Assembly: GCA_943846665.1 (NCBI GenBank)
Contig: OX044358.1
Location: forward strand, 1,798,001-1,862,000
Direction: 5' to 3'
DNA: 64,000 bases
From: Arcticimaribacter sp002477625
GTDB lineage: Bacteria; Bacteroidota; Bacteroidia; Flavobacteriales; Flavobacteriaceae
Shown piece after piece: positions 37,769 to 46,817 of this stretch. The position numbers and the translations under genes were made by a program. Position 1 is the stretch's first letter. Every line of letters begins with the position of its first letter. The notes beneath the pieces were generated by a model, which was not told where the DNA came from, did not search any database, and saw only the letters and a program-made list of their open reading frames with translations.

Positions 37769-39115
37769 TTGGATTCATTAACCATCAATACCCCTGTCGC
37801 AGTTAAAAAGACAAGTGTAGCTTTTCATACGCTAGGTTGCAAACTCAATTTTTCTGAGACCGCCTCTATTGCGCGCGATTTTTCGGAAGAGCATTACACC
37901 CGTGTTCCTTTTGAAGATGCAGCCGATGTGTATGTAATCAATACCTGTTCTGTAACCGAGAATGCAGACAAGCGTTTTAAGGCTTTGGTAGCAAAAGTAT
38001 TGCGTCAAAATCCAGACGCTTTTGTAGCTGCAATTGGTTGCTATGCTCAATTACAACCCGAGGCCTTGGCTGAGGTTAGCGGAGTAGATCTAGTTTTGGG
38101 AGCTTCGGAGAAATTTAAATTAACTCAATATTTAGACGATCTAACCAAGAAGGATGCAGGTGCAATCCATTCCTGTGCTATTGAAACCGTAACCCAGTAT
38201 ACCAGTAGTTTTTCCACCAGCGATCGGACACGTGCCTTTCTAAAAGTTCAAGACGGCTGTGATTATAAATGTACCTATTGCACCATTCCTTTGGCACGTG
38301 GGATTTCGAGAAGTGATGCTCTGGAAAATGTAATCAATAACGCAAAAAACATTGCAGCTCAGGACATCAAAGAGATTGTGCTGACGGGAGTGAATATAGG
38401 AGACTTTGGGAAAGGAGAATTCGGAACCAAGAAACACGAGCATACTTTTTTAGATCTTGTTAAAGCGCTAGACGCTGTAGAAGGCATCAGTCGCATTCGT
38501 ATTTCATCCATAGAGCCCAATTTATTGAAGGACGAAACCATTGCGTTTGTAGGTCAAAGCAAGACTTTTGTACCTCATTTTCATGTTCCGCTCCAAAGTG
38601 GGAGTGATGTTATCTTGAAACAGATGCGGCGTCGTTATTTATCGCAACTCTACATTGATCGGGTTAAGGCAATAAAGAAAGCCATGCCTCACGCTTGTAT
38701 TGGAGTTGATGTGATTGTAGGCTTTCCGGGAGAAACCGAAGAAGAGTTCTTAAAGTCGTATAAATTTTTAGCCGATTTGGACATCTCCTATTTACATGTA
38801 TTCACATATTCGGAGCGACCCAATACTGCAGCTGCATCCATGGGGAATGTCGTTCCCCAACAGATTCGTTCCAAGCGCAGTAAAATGCTTCGAGGTCTTT
38901 CTGTAAAGAAAAGACATCATTTTTATAGTGAACAACTTGGGTCAGAACGTGTCGTTCTTTTTGAAGGCGAAAATAAAAAAGGATATATTACCGGATTTAC
39001 CGATAACTATGTAAAAGTTAGAATACCTTGGGATCCAAGTTTAGTAAACACTTTGCATACCGCAATGTTGGATACAATAGACGAGGAAGGCTTTGTGCGG
39101 ATTCGTTTACTATAG
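37769..39115 (+). CDS. mtaB: tRNA t6A37 methylthiotransferase MtaB
   Basis: The protein is about 448 residues from a TTG at 37769. N-terminal methylthiotransferase domain with cluster cysteines in HTLGCKLNFSETAS, INTCSVTENADKRF and IGCYAQL. Radical-SAM cluster in DGCDYKCTYCTIPLARG. C-terminal TRAM domain in the last ~60 residues. It adds methylthio to N6-threonylcarbamoyladenosine at tRNA position 37. The frame is open back to an ATG at 37682, but that part overlaps the divergent lipoprotein gene and has no family sequence. The start codon is the uncertain point. Confidence 0.9.
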   Translation: MDSLTINTPVAVKKTSVAFHTLGCKLNFSETASIARDFSEEHYTRVPFEDAADVYVINTCSVTENADKRFKALVAKVLRQNPDAFVAAIGCYAQLQPEALAEVSGVDLVLGASEKFKLTQYLDDLTKKDAGAIHSCAIETVTQYTSSFSTSDRTRAFLKVQDGCDYKCTYCTIPLARGISRSDALENVINNAKNIAAQDIKEIVLTGVNIGDFGKGEFGTKKHEHTFLDLVKALDAVEGISRIRISSIEPNLLKDETIAFVGQSKTFVPHFHVPLQSGSDVILKQMRRRYLSQLYIDRVKAIKKAMPHACIGVDVIVGFPGETEEEFLKSYKFLADLDISYLHVFTYSERPNTAAASMGNVVPQQIRSKRSKMLRGLSVKKRHHFYSEQLGSERVVLFEGENKKGYITGFTDNYVKVRIPWDPSLVNTLHTAMLDTIDEEGFVRIRLL

Positions 39116-39403
39116 CTTAATACCTACAGGTAAAAGGGCTTTGTAGCGTTTGTTCTTTCTAAGAAAGCCAGCAATCTCTGGGCTTGTAGGAACAACACGC
39201 ATGTTTTTTTCAGCAACAGAATCAAGTACTAATTTGATGAAAGAATCATTGAATTCATCTGAATCCAAAACTTCAGGAACAATTAATTTGGTAAGGAAAA
39301 TTTTACGTTCTTGCTCCGCGTATTCAATACGAGCCATAGATCCATCCACAACAACTTCAAATTGACGTAAAAATTCGTTATTTTCGAGTGTAAGTTGATT
39401 CAT
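39110..39403 (-). CDS. Small GNAT-type N-acetyltransferase domain protein (YjdJ-like)
   Basis: The protein is 97 residues, the size of the stand-alone short GNAT family (Acetyltransf_CG). Visible are MARIEYAEQERKIFLTKLIV, then VLDSVAEKNMRVVPTSPEIA and FLRKNKRYKALL, which fit the beta-strand, acetyl-CoA helix and end strand of that fold. The acetyl acceptor is unknown. It overlaps the convergent mtaB stop by six bases. Confidence 0.82.
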   Translation of the reverse strand: MNQLTLENNEFLRQFEVVVDGSMARIEYAEQERKIFLTKLIVPEVLDSDEFNDSFIKLVLDSVAEKNMRVVPTSPEIAGFLRKNKRYKALLPVGIKL

Positions 39404-39539
39404 AGTCTTGATTTAGTTTAGTTCAAATTAAAGGCTCAAAATTCGCTTTTAGTGAGAAATGAATAATAAAAGAGGCTACTTTTATTTAAATCTCTAAAAC
39501 GGAGTACAAAGATACAACATATTTGTTAAACAAAACATA

Positions 39540-40211
39540 ATGAAAAAACACAACGAAAAGAGGGGTCTGTATTTAATGCCGGGAATGGCAGCAAGTCCTC
39601 GGATTTTTGAGTTTATTAATCTTTCTGAGTTTTTTGATGTGGTATGTTTGTCTTGGATTACGCCCGAAGCTGGGGAGCCTATTGCATACTACGCCAAGCG
39701 CATGTGTAAACGCATACAGCACGAAGATCCGATCTTGTTAGGCGTTTCATTTGGAGGTGTATTGGTTCAGGAAATGGCAAAGCACATCGGGTGTTATAAG
39801 GTTGTTGTGGTGTCGAGTGTCAAATCCTGTAAAGAGTTGCCCCTTTCAATGATCCTTTCTAAAAAAACCAATGCGCACAAGTTGCTTCCTACACAATGGG
39901 TGAAAAATCTGGAAAGTTTAGCCCTTTTTGTTTTTGGCTCTTCAATAGAACGCAAGGTGGGTTTGTATCAAAAATACTTATCGGAACGCGATCCTAAATA
40001 CCTTAAATGGGCAATCCATACGCTGGTCAATTGGGATCAGGAAGTATTTGACCCTGAAGTAATTCATATTCATGGTGAGAAAGACACCATGTTTCCCTTT
40101 AAGAATATCATAAAAACATCTTATCTTCACTCCTTACCAGAAGGAGCTCATGCTATGATCTTAGCAAAACACCAATGGTTTAATACAGAATTACCCAAAC
40201 TATTATCTTAA
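39540..40211 (+). CDS. Alpha/beta hydrolase
   Basis: The protein is 223 residues, cytoplasmic. The nucleophile elbow is GVSFGGV with the Ser near residue 67. A candidate acid lies in HGEKDTMFPF and a candidate His in EGAHAMIL, giving a full triad in the expected order. No signal peptide. The substrate is unknown. The stop is nine bases before the lytic transglycosylase ATG, so the two are probably co-transcribed. Confidence 0.85.
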   Translation: MKKHNEKRGLYLMPGMAASPRIFEFINLSEFFDVVCLSWITPEAGEPIAYYAKRMCKRIQHEDPILLGVSFGGVLVQEMAKHIGCYKVVVVSSVKSCKELPLSMILSKKTNAHKLLPTQWVKNLESLALFVFGSSIERKVGLYQKYLSERDPKYLKWAIHTLVNWDQEVFDPEVIHIHGEKDTMFPFKNIIKTSYLHSLPEGAHAMILAKHQWFNTELPKLLS

Positions 40212-40220
40212 TTATTGTCA

Positions 40221-41144
40221 ATGAAAAATAAAAATCACATTTTAGTCGGAACGCTATTATTATTGTCTGCCATACTTCTTGTTGGTTCGAGTTTTTTACA
40301 ACCCAATAGCGCTTTCAAATCTTACGGTTTAAGCGATCCTTCTAAGGTTTTTGCCTTGGATATTGACGAAGCCTATTCATTTGCAGGAGAAACGGTTACT
40401 CTAGACGAGCACGACCTACGCGAGCGAATGGACAAGGAACTTTTAGTTAATACCTACTGGCAATCCAATATGATGCTGATGATCAAACGAAGTAATAAGT
40501 ACTTTCCTACGATCGAACGCATCCTTAAAGAAGAAGGTGTACCGGATGATTTTAAATATTTAGCGGTAATTGAAAGCGGACTTGAAAATGTAAACTCTCC
40601 AGTAGGTGCAAAAGGTTTTTGGCAAATCATGAAAACTACCGGGAGGGAGATGGGCTTGGAGGTCAACTCCAATGTGGATGAACGTTACCATATCGAAAAT
40701 GCGACTCGGGTTGCTTGTACCTACCTTAAGAAAGCAAAAAAGAAACTGGGATCCTGGACTTTAGCGGCAGCTTCATACAATAGAGGTATTTCAGGAATTA
40801 ACCGCTTGTTAGAAAAACAACAGGCCGAAACCTATTACGATCTTTTGTTGAATAGCGAAACCCGACGCTATGTATTTCGAATTTTGGCCATGAAAGAAAT
40901 TCTTTCAAAACCAGCTCATTACGGTTTTGTATTTGAAGCACAAGATCTGTATACAGAAATTCCTGTTTATACCGTCGAAGTAGATACTGCGATCAGCAAT
41001 ATTGCGCGTTTTGCTAAGACAATGGGGGTTAATTATAAGCAAATGAAAATACACAACCCCTGGTTGTTGCAAAATCATTTGAATAATAAATCTCGGAAAT
41101 TATATCACATCAAGCTGCCGAAAGCGGTTGAAATCGGTCCTTAG
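40221..41144 (+). CDS. Lytic murein transglycosylase (SLT/MltD-like)
   Basis: The protein is 307 residues from ATG 40221. An N-terminal hydrophobic segment (ILVGTLLLLSAILLVGSSFL) serves as signal or anchor. The SLT domain carries catalytic Glu in AVIESGLENVNSPVGAKGFW, then QIMKTTGREMGL and the AAASYNRG motif. A short C-terminal part (VYTVEVDTAISNIARFAKTM) resembles the start of a LysM module, but it is short. It cleaves peptidoglycan with 1,6-anhydro product formation. Its 3' end overlaps the convergent TPR-like gene by four bases. Confidence 0.92.
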   Translation: MKNKNHILVGTLLLLSAILLVGSSFLQPNSAFKSYGLSDPSKVFALDIDEAYSFAGETVTLDEHDLRERMDKELLVNTYWQSNMMLMIKRSNKYFPTIERILKEEGVPDDFKYLAVIESGLENVNSPVGAKGFWQIMKTTGREMGLEVNSNVDERYHIENATRVACTYLKKAKKKLGSWTLAAASYNRGISGINRLLEKQQAETYYDLLLNSETRRYVFRILAMKEILSKPAHYGFVFEAQDLYTEIPVYTVEVDTAISNIARFAKTMGVNYKQMKIHNPWLLQNHLNNKSRKLYHIKLPKAVEIGP

Positions 41145-41656
41145 ATCCGCTTCATTTGCTTCTGCATTTCTTTGATTTGCCCCGTCAATACTCCTTGCGT
41201 ATCGAGCTTCTTAGCTTTGTTCAGCAAAAGAGTAGCTTCTCTTTTTCTTCTTTTTTGCATATAAATTCCAGAGAGACTCAAATTAGCCATCGCCAAATCA
41301 GTATCCATGGATAACCCAAGTTCTATGGCTTTTTTAAAATATTTCTCCGCCTTGGTAAGGTTCGTCTGCGAAAGAATGATACCGTGTAAATAGTTGAAAT
41401 ATCCTTGTTGTTTTTTGACCAAATTCTGCTCCGGATTCGAAATCCGATTGAGCCACTTCACTGTGCCTTCAAAGTTTTGCTTCCGCAATTGTAGAAAGGC
41501 AAGTAGAATAAATTCGTTCTTGTAGTAGAGCAGAATAAACATCCCTGCGATAAGGAGTAGGAAAATGCCATTTCCAATAGCACCTTCTACAAATTGATAT
41601 ACACTAAAGGCTACTGTAAAAGCTGCGAGAATGAGTTTTATGATCTTAGGAAACAT
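41141..41656 (-). CDS. Membrane-anchored TPR-like protein, unknown function
   Basis: The protein is 171 residues. Two hydrophobic helices lie at about residues 5-23 and 29-45, then a helical soluble part with at least two TPR-like pairs (TKAEKYFKKAIELGLSMDTD and MANLSLSGIYMQKRRKREAT), ending basic. It is likely a small inner-membrane scaffold; I recognise no enzyme motif. Similar proteins recur in Flavobacteriaceae without known function. Confidence 0.75.
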   Translation of the reverse strand: MFPKIIKLILAAFTVAFSVYQFVEGAIGNGIFLLLIAGMFILLYYKNEFILLAFLQLRKQNFEGTVKWLNRISNPEQNLVKKQQGYFNYLHGIILSQTNLTKAEKYFKKAIELGLSMDTDLAMANLSLSGIYMQKRRKREATLLLNKAKKLDTQGVLTGQIKEMQKQMKRI

Positions 41657-41838
41657 CTGAAATTATTTTTTTTCAAAGTTAAGAAAAACTAATCAGTATA
41701 GAGAAGGAAAGCGTTAGAACAGTTTGGAGAATTTATTTCGAATTGTGCTATAAAGAATATTATTTTTTTTAAACTTTAATAACTTTTCATAGCTCTCATT
41801 TTTCTTTTTAATTTTGTTTGATTGTTTTTTAAAAACAC

Positions 41839-41868
41839 TTGTCTAAAATAAAACTTTGCGTATATTTG
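41839..41868 (+). promoter_or_regulatory. Promoter of rpmH (Bacteroidetes type)
   Basis: -33 TTG at 41839-41841 and -7 TATATTTG at 41861-41868, exactly 19 bases apart, the consensus spacing. The rpmH ATG follows 49 bases later. Confidence 0.85.
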
Positions 41869-41917
41869 CACACGCTTTGAAAAGCAAGACATAAGTCTTT
41901 ATTCAAACTTATATTTT

Positions 41918-42076
41918 ATGAAAAGAACATTTCAACCCTCGAGAAGAAAGAGAAGAAACAAGCACGGATTCCGTGAGCGTATGGCTTCAGTTAATGGACG
42001 CAAAGTTTTAGCTAGCCGTAGAGCAAAAGGTCGTAAGAAAATATCCGTATCTTCTGAGCCAAGACATAAAAAATAA
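41918..42076 (+). CDS. rpmH: 50S ribosomal protein L34
   Basis: A 52-residue, strongly basic protein that begins MKRTFQPSRRKRRNKHGFRE and continues RMASVNGRKVLASRRAKGRK, the invariant L34 core. It ends with a short tail SSEPRHKK. It has its own consensus promoter and a 12-bp-stem terminator, so it forms its own unit ahead of carB. Confidence 0.98.
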   Translation: MKRTFQPSRRKRRNKHGFRERMASVNGRKVLASRRAKGRKKISVSSEPRHKK

Positions 42077-42097
42077 TGAATTATATCATTTAAATTT

Positions 42098-42131
42098 AAG
42101 GTGTTACTTTTTATAAGTAACACCTTTTTTT
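42098..42131 (+). terminator. Rho-independent terminator after rpmH
   Basis: Perfect 12-bp stem aaggtgttactt (42098-42109) with aagtaacacctt (42115-42126) around a 5-base loop, running into a T tract. Confidence 0.93.
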
Positions 42132-42158
42132 GTATACACTATTTAATTTTCATCACCA

Positions 42159-45008
42159 ATGCCTAAAAGACAACAACTTAAGACAGTACTCATCATCGGA
42201 TCAGGTCCGATCGTTATCGGACAAGCTTGTGAATTTGATTATGCAGGTACCCAAGCCTTGCGTTCGTTACGTGAGGATGGAATTACCACTGTTTTGATCA
42301 ATTCTAACCCAGCAACCATCATGACTGACCCGACGATGGCAGATCATGTTTACCTGAAACCGTTGACTACAAAATCGATCATTGAGATTTTGAAGCAACA
42401 TGATGTAGATGCTGTACTTCCAACTATGGGTGGGCAAACAGCATTGAACCTCTGTATTGAGGCTGATGAAAAAGGAATTTGGAAGGATTTTAATGTTGAG
42501 TTAATCGGTGTTGATATTGATGCAATCAACATCACAGAAGATCGCGAACAATTCAAACAACTGTTGAAGCGAATCGACATTCCTGTAGCTCCAGCTGAAA
42601 TTGCAACTTCTTTTTTGAAAGGAAAAGAAATCGCTCAAAAATTCGGCTTCCCACTCGTAATTCGTCCTTCGTTTACCCTTGGTGGTTCTGGTGCTGCATT
42701 TGTTTATACTGCCGAAGAGTTTGATGAACTCTTGACCCGTGGCCTTGAAGCATCTCCAATTCACGAGGTACTTATTGACAAAGCTTTGGTTGGATGGAAA
42801 GAGTACGAACTCGAACTTCTTCGAGATAAAAACGATAATGTTGTAATCATATGTACCATTGAGAATATGGATCCCATGGGGATTCATACCGGAGATTCCA
42901 TTACGGTAGCTCCTGCCATGACCCTGTCGGATACCACCTATCAGCGCATGCGTGATATGGCCATTAAGATGATGCGTAGTATAGGAGATTTTGCAGGTGG
43001 ATGTAATGTACAGTTTGCAGTAAGCCCAGATGAGAACGAAGACATCATTGCTATTGAAATTAATCCGCGTGTATCCCGTTCTTCTGCTTTAGCGTCAAAA
43101 GCTACCGGTTATCCGATTGCTAAGATTGCAGCAAAACTGGCCATAGGATACTCTTTAGATGAACTAGAAAATCAAATCACCAAATCTACTTCAGCTCTTT
43201 TTGAGCCTACCGTTGATTATGTAATTGTAAAAATACCCCGTTGGAACTTCGATAAGTTTGAAGGTTCTGACCGTACCCTTGGAATTCAAATGAAATCTGT
43301 AGGGGAAGTAATGGGGATTGGACGATCGTTCCAAGAAGCCCTTCACAAAGCTACGCAGTCGCTCGAAATTAAGCGCAACGGCCTGGGTGCCGATGGAAAA
43401 GGATATACCGATTACGACCAAATTATTTCCAAACTAACTCATGCGAGTTGGGATCGGGTATTCGTTATTTACGATGCGATCCAAATGGGAATTCCGTTGA
43501 GTAGAATTCATGAAATCACTAAAATTGATTTATGGTTCTTAAGACAATACGAAGAGTTATATGCTTTAGAGAAAGAGATCTCCAATTTTTCCATCGATAC
43601 CATAGAAAAGCCTTTATTACTAGAAGCCAAACAAAAAGGTTTTGCTGACCGTCAAATCGCGCACATGCTCGATTGTATGGAAAGCGAAGTGTACAACTGT
43701 CGTTCTAAGTTAGGCATTCAAAGAGTTTATAAATTAGTAGACACCTGTGCAGCCGAGTTTGCTGCAAAGACGCCCTACTACTATTCTACTTTCGAAGATA
43801 AAATGCAGTTGAAAGGTCAAGAGCCCTTTAGCGATAACGAAAGTGTAGTCACGGATCGTAAAAAAATTGTAGTCTTAGGTTCTGGTCCCAACCGAATTGG
43901 TCAAGGGATAGAATTTGATTATTGTTGTGTACACGGCGTATTAGCTGCTGCTGAGTGCGGTTATGAAACCATCATGATCAACTGTAACCCTGAAACGGTT
44001 TCTACTGATTTTGATGTTGCCGACAAATTGTATTTTGAACCGGTATTCTGGGAACATATCTACGACATCATACAGCATGAAAAACCAGAAGGTGTTATTG
44101 TACAGTTGGGTGGACAAACCGCTTTGAAGCTTGCTGAAAAATTAGAACGCTACGGAATTAAGATTATTGGAACCAGTTTTAAAGCCCTTGATTTAGCTGA
44201 GGACCGTGGTAGTTTTTCAACCTTATTGAAAGAAAACAACATTCCTTATCCAGACTTTGGAGTAGCAGAAAATGCAGAAGAGGCTTTAGCCTTATCAGAT
44301 GAATTGGATTTTCCAATCCTCGTACGTCCCTCTTACGTTCTTGGTGGGCAGGGTATGAAAATTGTCATCAACAAGGAAGAATTAGAAACACATGTAGTAG
44401 ATTTATTGCGTAAAATACCAAACAACAAGCTGCTTTTAGATCACTATTTAGACGGTGCCATTGAAGCAGAAGCCGATGCGATTTGCGACGGAGAAGATGT
44501 CTACATCATCGGGATAATGGAACATATAGAACCTTGTGGAATTCATTCGGGAGACTCCAATGCAATCCTTCCGGTATTCAACTTAGGGGAATATGTTTTA
44601 CAACAAATAAAAGACCACACCGTTAAGATTGCCAAAGAACTGAAAACTGTTGGACTGATCAACATTCAGTTTGCGGTCAAAGACGATAAGGTTTTTATCA
44701 TTGAAGCCAATCCACGAGCATCGCGAACCGTACCTTTTATTGCGAAGGCATACAAAGAGCCTTATGTAAACTATGCTACCAAAGTAATGTTAGGAGAGAA
44801 GAAGGTCAAAGACTTTAATTTCAATCCACAGCTAGAAGGTTTTGCGATTAAGCAACCGGTATTTTCGTTTGACAAGTTTCATAATGTAAACAAACAATTG
44901 GGACCGGAGATGAAAAGTACGGGAGAAAGTATCCTCTTTATTGACAGTCTCAAAGATGATCAGTTTTATGATCTTTATTCTCGTCGTAAGATGTACTTGA
45001 CTAAATAA
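42159..45008 (+). CDS. carB: Carbamoyl-phosphate synthase large subunit
   Basis: The protein is 949 residues with two ATP-grasp halves: GSGPIVIGQACEFDYAGTQA near residue 14 and GSGPNRIGQGIEFDYC near residue 573. Substrate-site motifs include RPSFTLGGSGAAFVY and RPSYVLGGQGMKIV. It makes carbamoyl phosphate from glutamine-derived ammonia, bicarbonate and two ATP for pyrimidine and arginine synthesis. The chain ends soon after LGPEMKSTGES. The C-terminal MGS-like allosteric domain of the ~1070-residue E. coli enzyme is absent, so UMP/ornithine control of that kind is not expected. carA is not in the window. Confidence 0.96.
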   Translation: MPKRQQLKTVLIIGSGPIVIGQACEFDYAGTQALRSLREDGITTVLINSNPATIMTDPTMADHVYLKPLTTKSIIEILKQHDVDAVLPTMGGQTALNLCIEADEKGIWKDFNVELIGVDIDAINITEDREQFKQLLKRIDIPVAPAEIATSFLKGKEIAQKFGFPLVIRPSFTLGGSGAAFVYTAEEFDELLTRGLEASPIHEVLIDKALVGWKEYELELLRDKNDNVVIICTIENMDPMGIHTGDSITVAPAMTLSDTTYQRMRDMAIKMMRSIGDFAGGCNVQFAVSPDENEDIIAIEINPRVSRSSALASKATGYPIAKIAAKLAIGYSLDELENQITKSTSALFEPTVDYVIVKIPRWNFDKFEGSDRTLGIQMKSVGEVMGIGRSFQEALHKATQSLEIKRNGLGADGKGYTDYDQIISKLTHASWDRVFVIYDAIQMGIPLSRIHEITKIDLWFLRQYEELYALEKEISNFSIDTIEKPLLLEAKQKGFADRQIAHMLDCMESEVYNCRSKLGIQRVYKLVDTCAAEFAAKTPYYYSTFEDKMQLKGQEPFSDNESVVTDRKKIVVLGSGPNRIGQGIEFDYCCVHGVLAAAECGYETIMINCNPETVSTDFDVADKLYFEPVFWEHIYDIIQHEKPEGVIVQLGGQTALKLAEKLERYGIKIIGTSFKALDLAEDRGSFSTLLKENNIPYPDFGVAENAEEALALSDELDFPILVRPSYVLGGQGMKIVINKEELETHVVDLLRKIPNNKLLLDHYLDGAIEAEADAICDGEDVYIIGIMEHIEPCGIHSGDSNAILPVFNLGEYVLQQIKDHTVKIAKELKTVGLINIQFAVKDDKVFIIEANPRASRTVPFIAKAYKEPYVNYATKVMLGEKKVKDFNFNPQLEGFAIKQPVFSFDKFHNVNKQLGPEMKSTGESILFIDSLKDDQFYDLYSRRKMYLTK

Positions 45009-45014
45009 GTTACA

Positions 45015-45785
45015 TTAGATACAAATTCTAAACTGTTTTTGAAGGGGGTCAAAACCAACGGTTTCTTTAGGGAATACGCTTTGGAAGACCCCTTTTTTGA
45101 TGAGTTCATCTGGAGTTCCATATGCCCAGCGGTCTTCTGAAAGCAATAAGATTTTGTCACAAATTTGAATGGCAGTATTGAGGTCATGACTTGTAAACAG
45201 AATCGTTTTTTGATTCTCCTTTACCGCCTGTTTTATTTGTTGGAATAGCAGAGCTTTGTTGCATAAGTCTAAATGGGAACTCGGCTCATCGAGAAGGATT
45301 ACTGCTGTGTCTTGGGCAAGGGCGCGACCCAAAAGAATTTTTTGTATTTCCCCATCGCTCATGGTACGGATGGTTTGCTCTGCAAGCTGCTCTATATTCA
45401 GTTGAGTTAGGACTTCAGTAACACGTTGATCATCTTCTTGTGATTGACTCCCCATCCAGTTGGTATAAGGCTGCCTCCCCAGACGAATTACTTCTATGCC
45501 CAGTAAATCGCCCGATAGTTTTCTTTCGGTTAAAACAATACTCAAGCATTGTGCCCGATCCATAGGACTCATCCCATGAACAAGCTTCTCATCAATCTGA
45601 ACACTGCCAGACAAGGGCTTTTCAAATCCTGTAATGGTTTTTAGTAAGGTACTTTTACCAATGCCGTTACTACCCAAAATACCAACTAAAGTTCCGCTCT
45701 CAATAGAAAAATCAAGCGCTCTTGTTACTTCTTTCGAAGTTCCTTTGGAAGAATATCCCGTCGTTAGTTTATGGAATTTAATCAT
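45015..45785 (-). CDS. ABC transporter ATPase, BtuD/FecE type
   Basis: The protein is 256 residues. Walker A GSNGIGKSTLLKTI, signature-like TMSDGEIQKILLGRALAQD (the usual LSGGE reads MSDGE), Walker B VILLDEPSSHLDL and H-loop LFTSHDLNTA. It powers the adjacent FecCD-type permease. Nearness to a riboswitch-controlled TonB receptor points to cobalamin; iron-siderophore is the alternative. Third gene of the minus-strand operon, four bases after the permease gene. Confidence 0.9.
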   Translation of the reverse strand: MIKFHKLTTGYSSKGTSKEVTRALDFSIESGTLVGILGSNGIGKSTLLKTITGFEKPLSGSVQIDEKLVHGMSPMDRAQCLSIVLTERKLSGDLLGIEVIRLGRQPYTNWMGSQSQEDDQRVTEVLTQLNIEQLAEQTIRTMSDGEIQKILLGRALAQDTAVILLDEPSSHLDLCNKALLFQQIKQAVKENQKTILFTSHDLNTAIQICDKILLLSEDRWAYGTPDELIKKGVFQSVFPKETVGFDPLQKQFRICI

Positions 45786-45788
45786 GAC

Positions 45789-46817
45789 TTATTTTCTTTG
45801 ACCTAAGATGAGTAGAATGATTAAAGGGGCTCCGATTAAGGAAGTAATTCCGTTGATGGGCAATACAGAAGCACTACCTGGAATTTGAGCGATAGAATCA
45901 CAAATCAAAAGCAATAATGCTCCCCCGAGAAAAACGGCGGGTAAAATGATTTTATGGTCACGGGTTGACGGCACTAAAAGGCGAATCAAATGAGGAGCAG
46001 CCAAGCCAATGAACCCAATTGGCCCAACAAAGGCGGTTGTAGCTCCCGCCAAAAGGCTACCCGAAATTACAATGAGGTAACGGTTTTTCTTGAGCGAAAC
46101 TCCAAGCGACTGCGCATATGCTTCTCCCAACAGCAGGCTGTTTAAGTTTTTAATTGCCAATACGGCCATTCCCAATCCTATGAAAAGAACCAGACTAAGA
46201 ATTTTCAATTCAGAACTGTTCATATTACCCAAACTGCCAAAAGACCAAAAGACGTATTTCTGTAAGGCTTCTTTACTTCCATAAAACATCAAGAGGTTGA
46301 CAATTGCCGCTGTAAAACTTCCAAACATTAGGCCCAGGATCAGCAGGGAGGTACTGTTGTTCAGCCGCACTGCAGCAATTAGAATGAGGCTAAAAACAAG
46401 CACACTTCCTAGACTAGCTGCAATCATTATTGCCCAGCGTAAGCCAAGCTCTCCAAAAACAAACCATCCACCCAGCCAAGAGCTTCCCATAAGGAGTAAA
46501 GCAACTCCGAGACTAGCCCCAGAACTAATTCCCAATACATAGGGTCCAGCCAATGGATTTCGAAAGTAGGTTTGCATCATAAGTCCACACACACCTAAAC
46601 TTCCTCCTGCAAGGACGGCAGTAACGGCCTTAGGGATGCGATAGTCTAGCAGTATGTACTCGAAGGTGGGTTTTGTGGTTGGATAGCCCAAAGTGATCTT
46701 AATGGCTTCCCAAAGGGGAATGTCGACAGATCCTAAGCTTAAATTAAAAATCAAGCACAGAAAGAGCATTCCAATGAGGAATGTAAAAAATCCGGTATAG
46801 CTACGAATCCTAATCAT
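45789..46817 (-). CDS. ABC transporter permease, BtuC/FecCD type
   Basis: The protein is 342 residues and mostly transmembrane, about ten helices. Family motifs are LAGPYVLGISSGASLGVALL and GFIGLAAPHLIRLLVPSTRD, the cytoplasmic coupling helix. It forms the inner-membrane channel of a type II importer for cobalamin or siderophores. It overlaps the binding-protein gene by eight bases. Confidence 0.92.
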   Translation of the reverse strand: MIRIRSYTGFFTFLIGMLFLCLIFNLSLGSVDIPLWEAIKITLGYPTTKPTFEYILLDYRIPKAVTAVLAGGSLGVCGLMMQTYFRNPLAGPYVLGISSGASLGVALLLMGSSWLGGWFVFGELGLRWAIMIAASLGSVLVFSLILIAAVRLNNSTSLLILGLMFGSFTAAIVNLLMFYGSKEALQKYVFWSFGSLGNMNSSELKILSLVLFIGLGMAVLAIKNLNSLLLGEAYAQSLGVSLKKNRYLIVISGSLLAGATTAFVGPIGFIGLAAPHLIRLLVPSTRDHKIILPAVFLGGALLLLICDSIAQIPGSASVLPINGITSLIGAPLIILLILGQRK

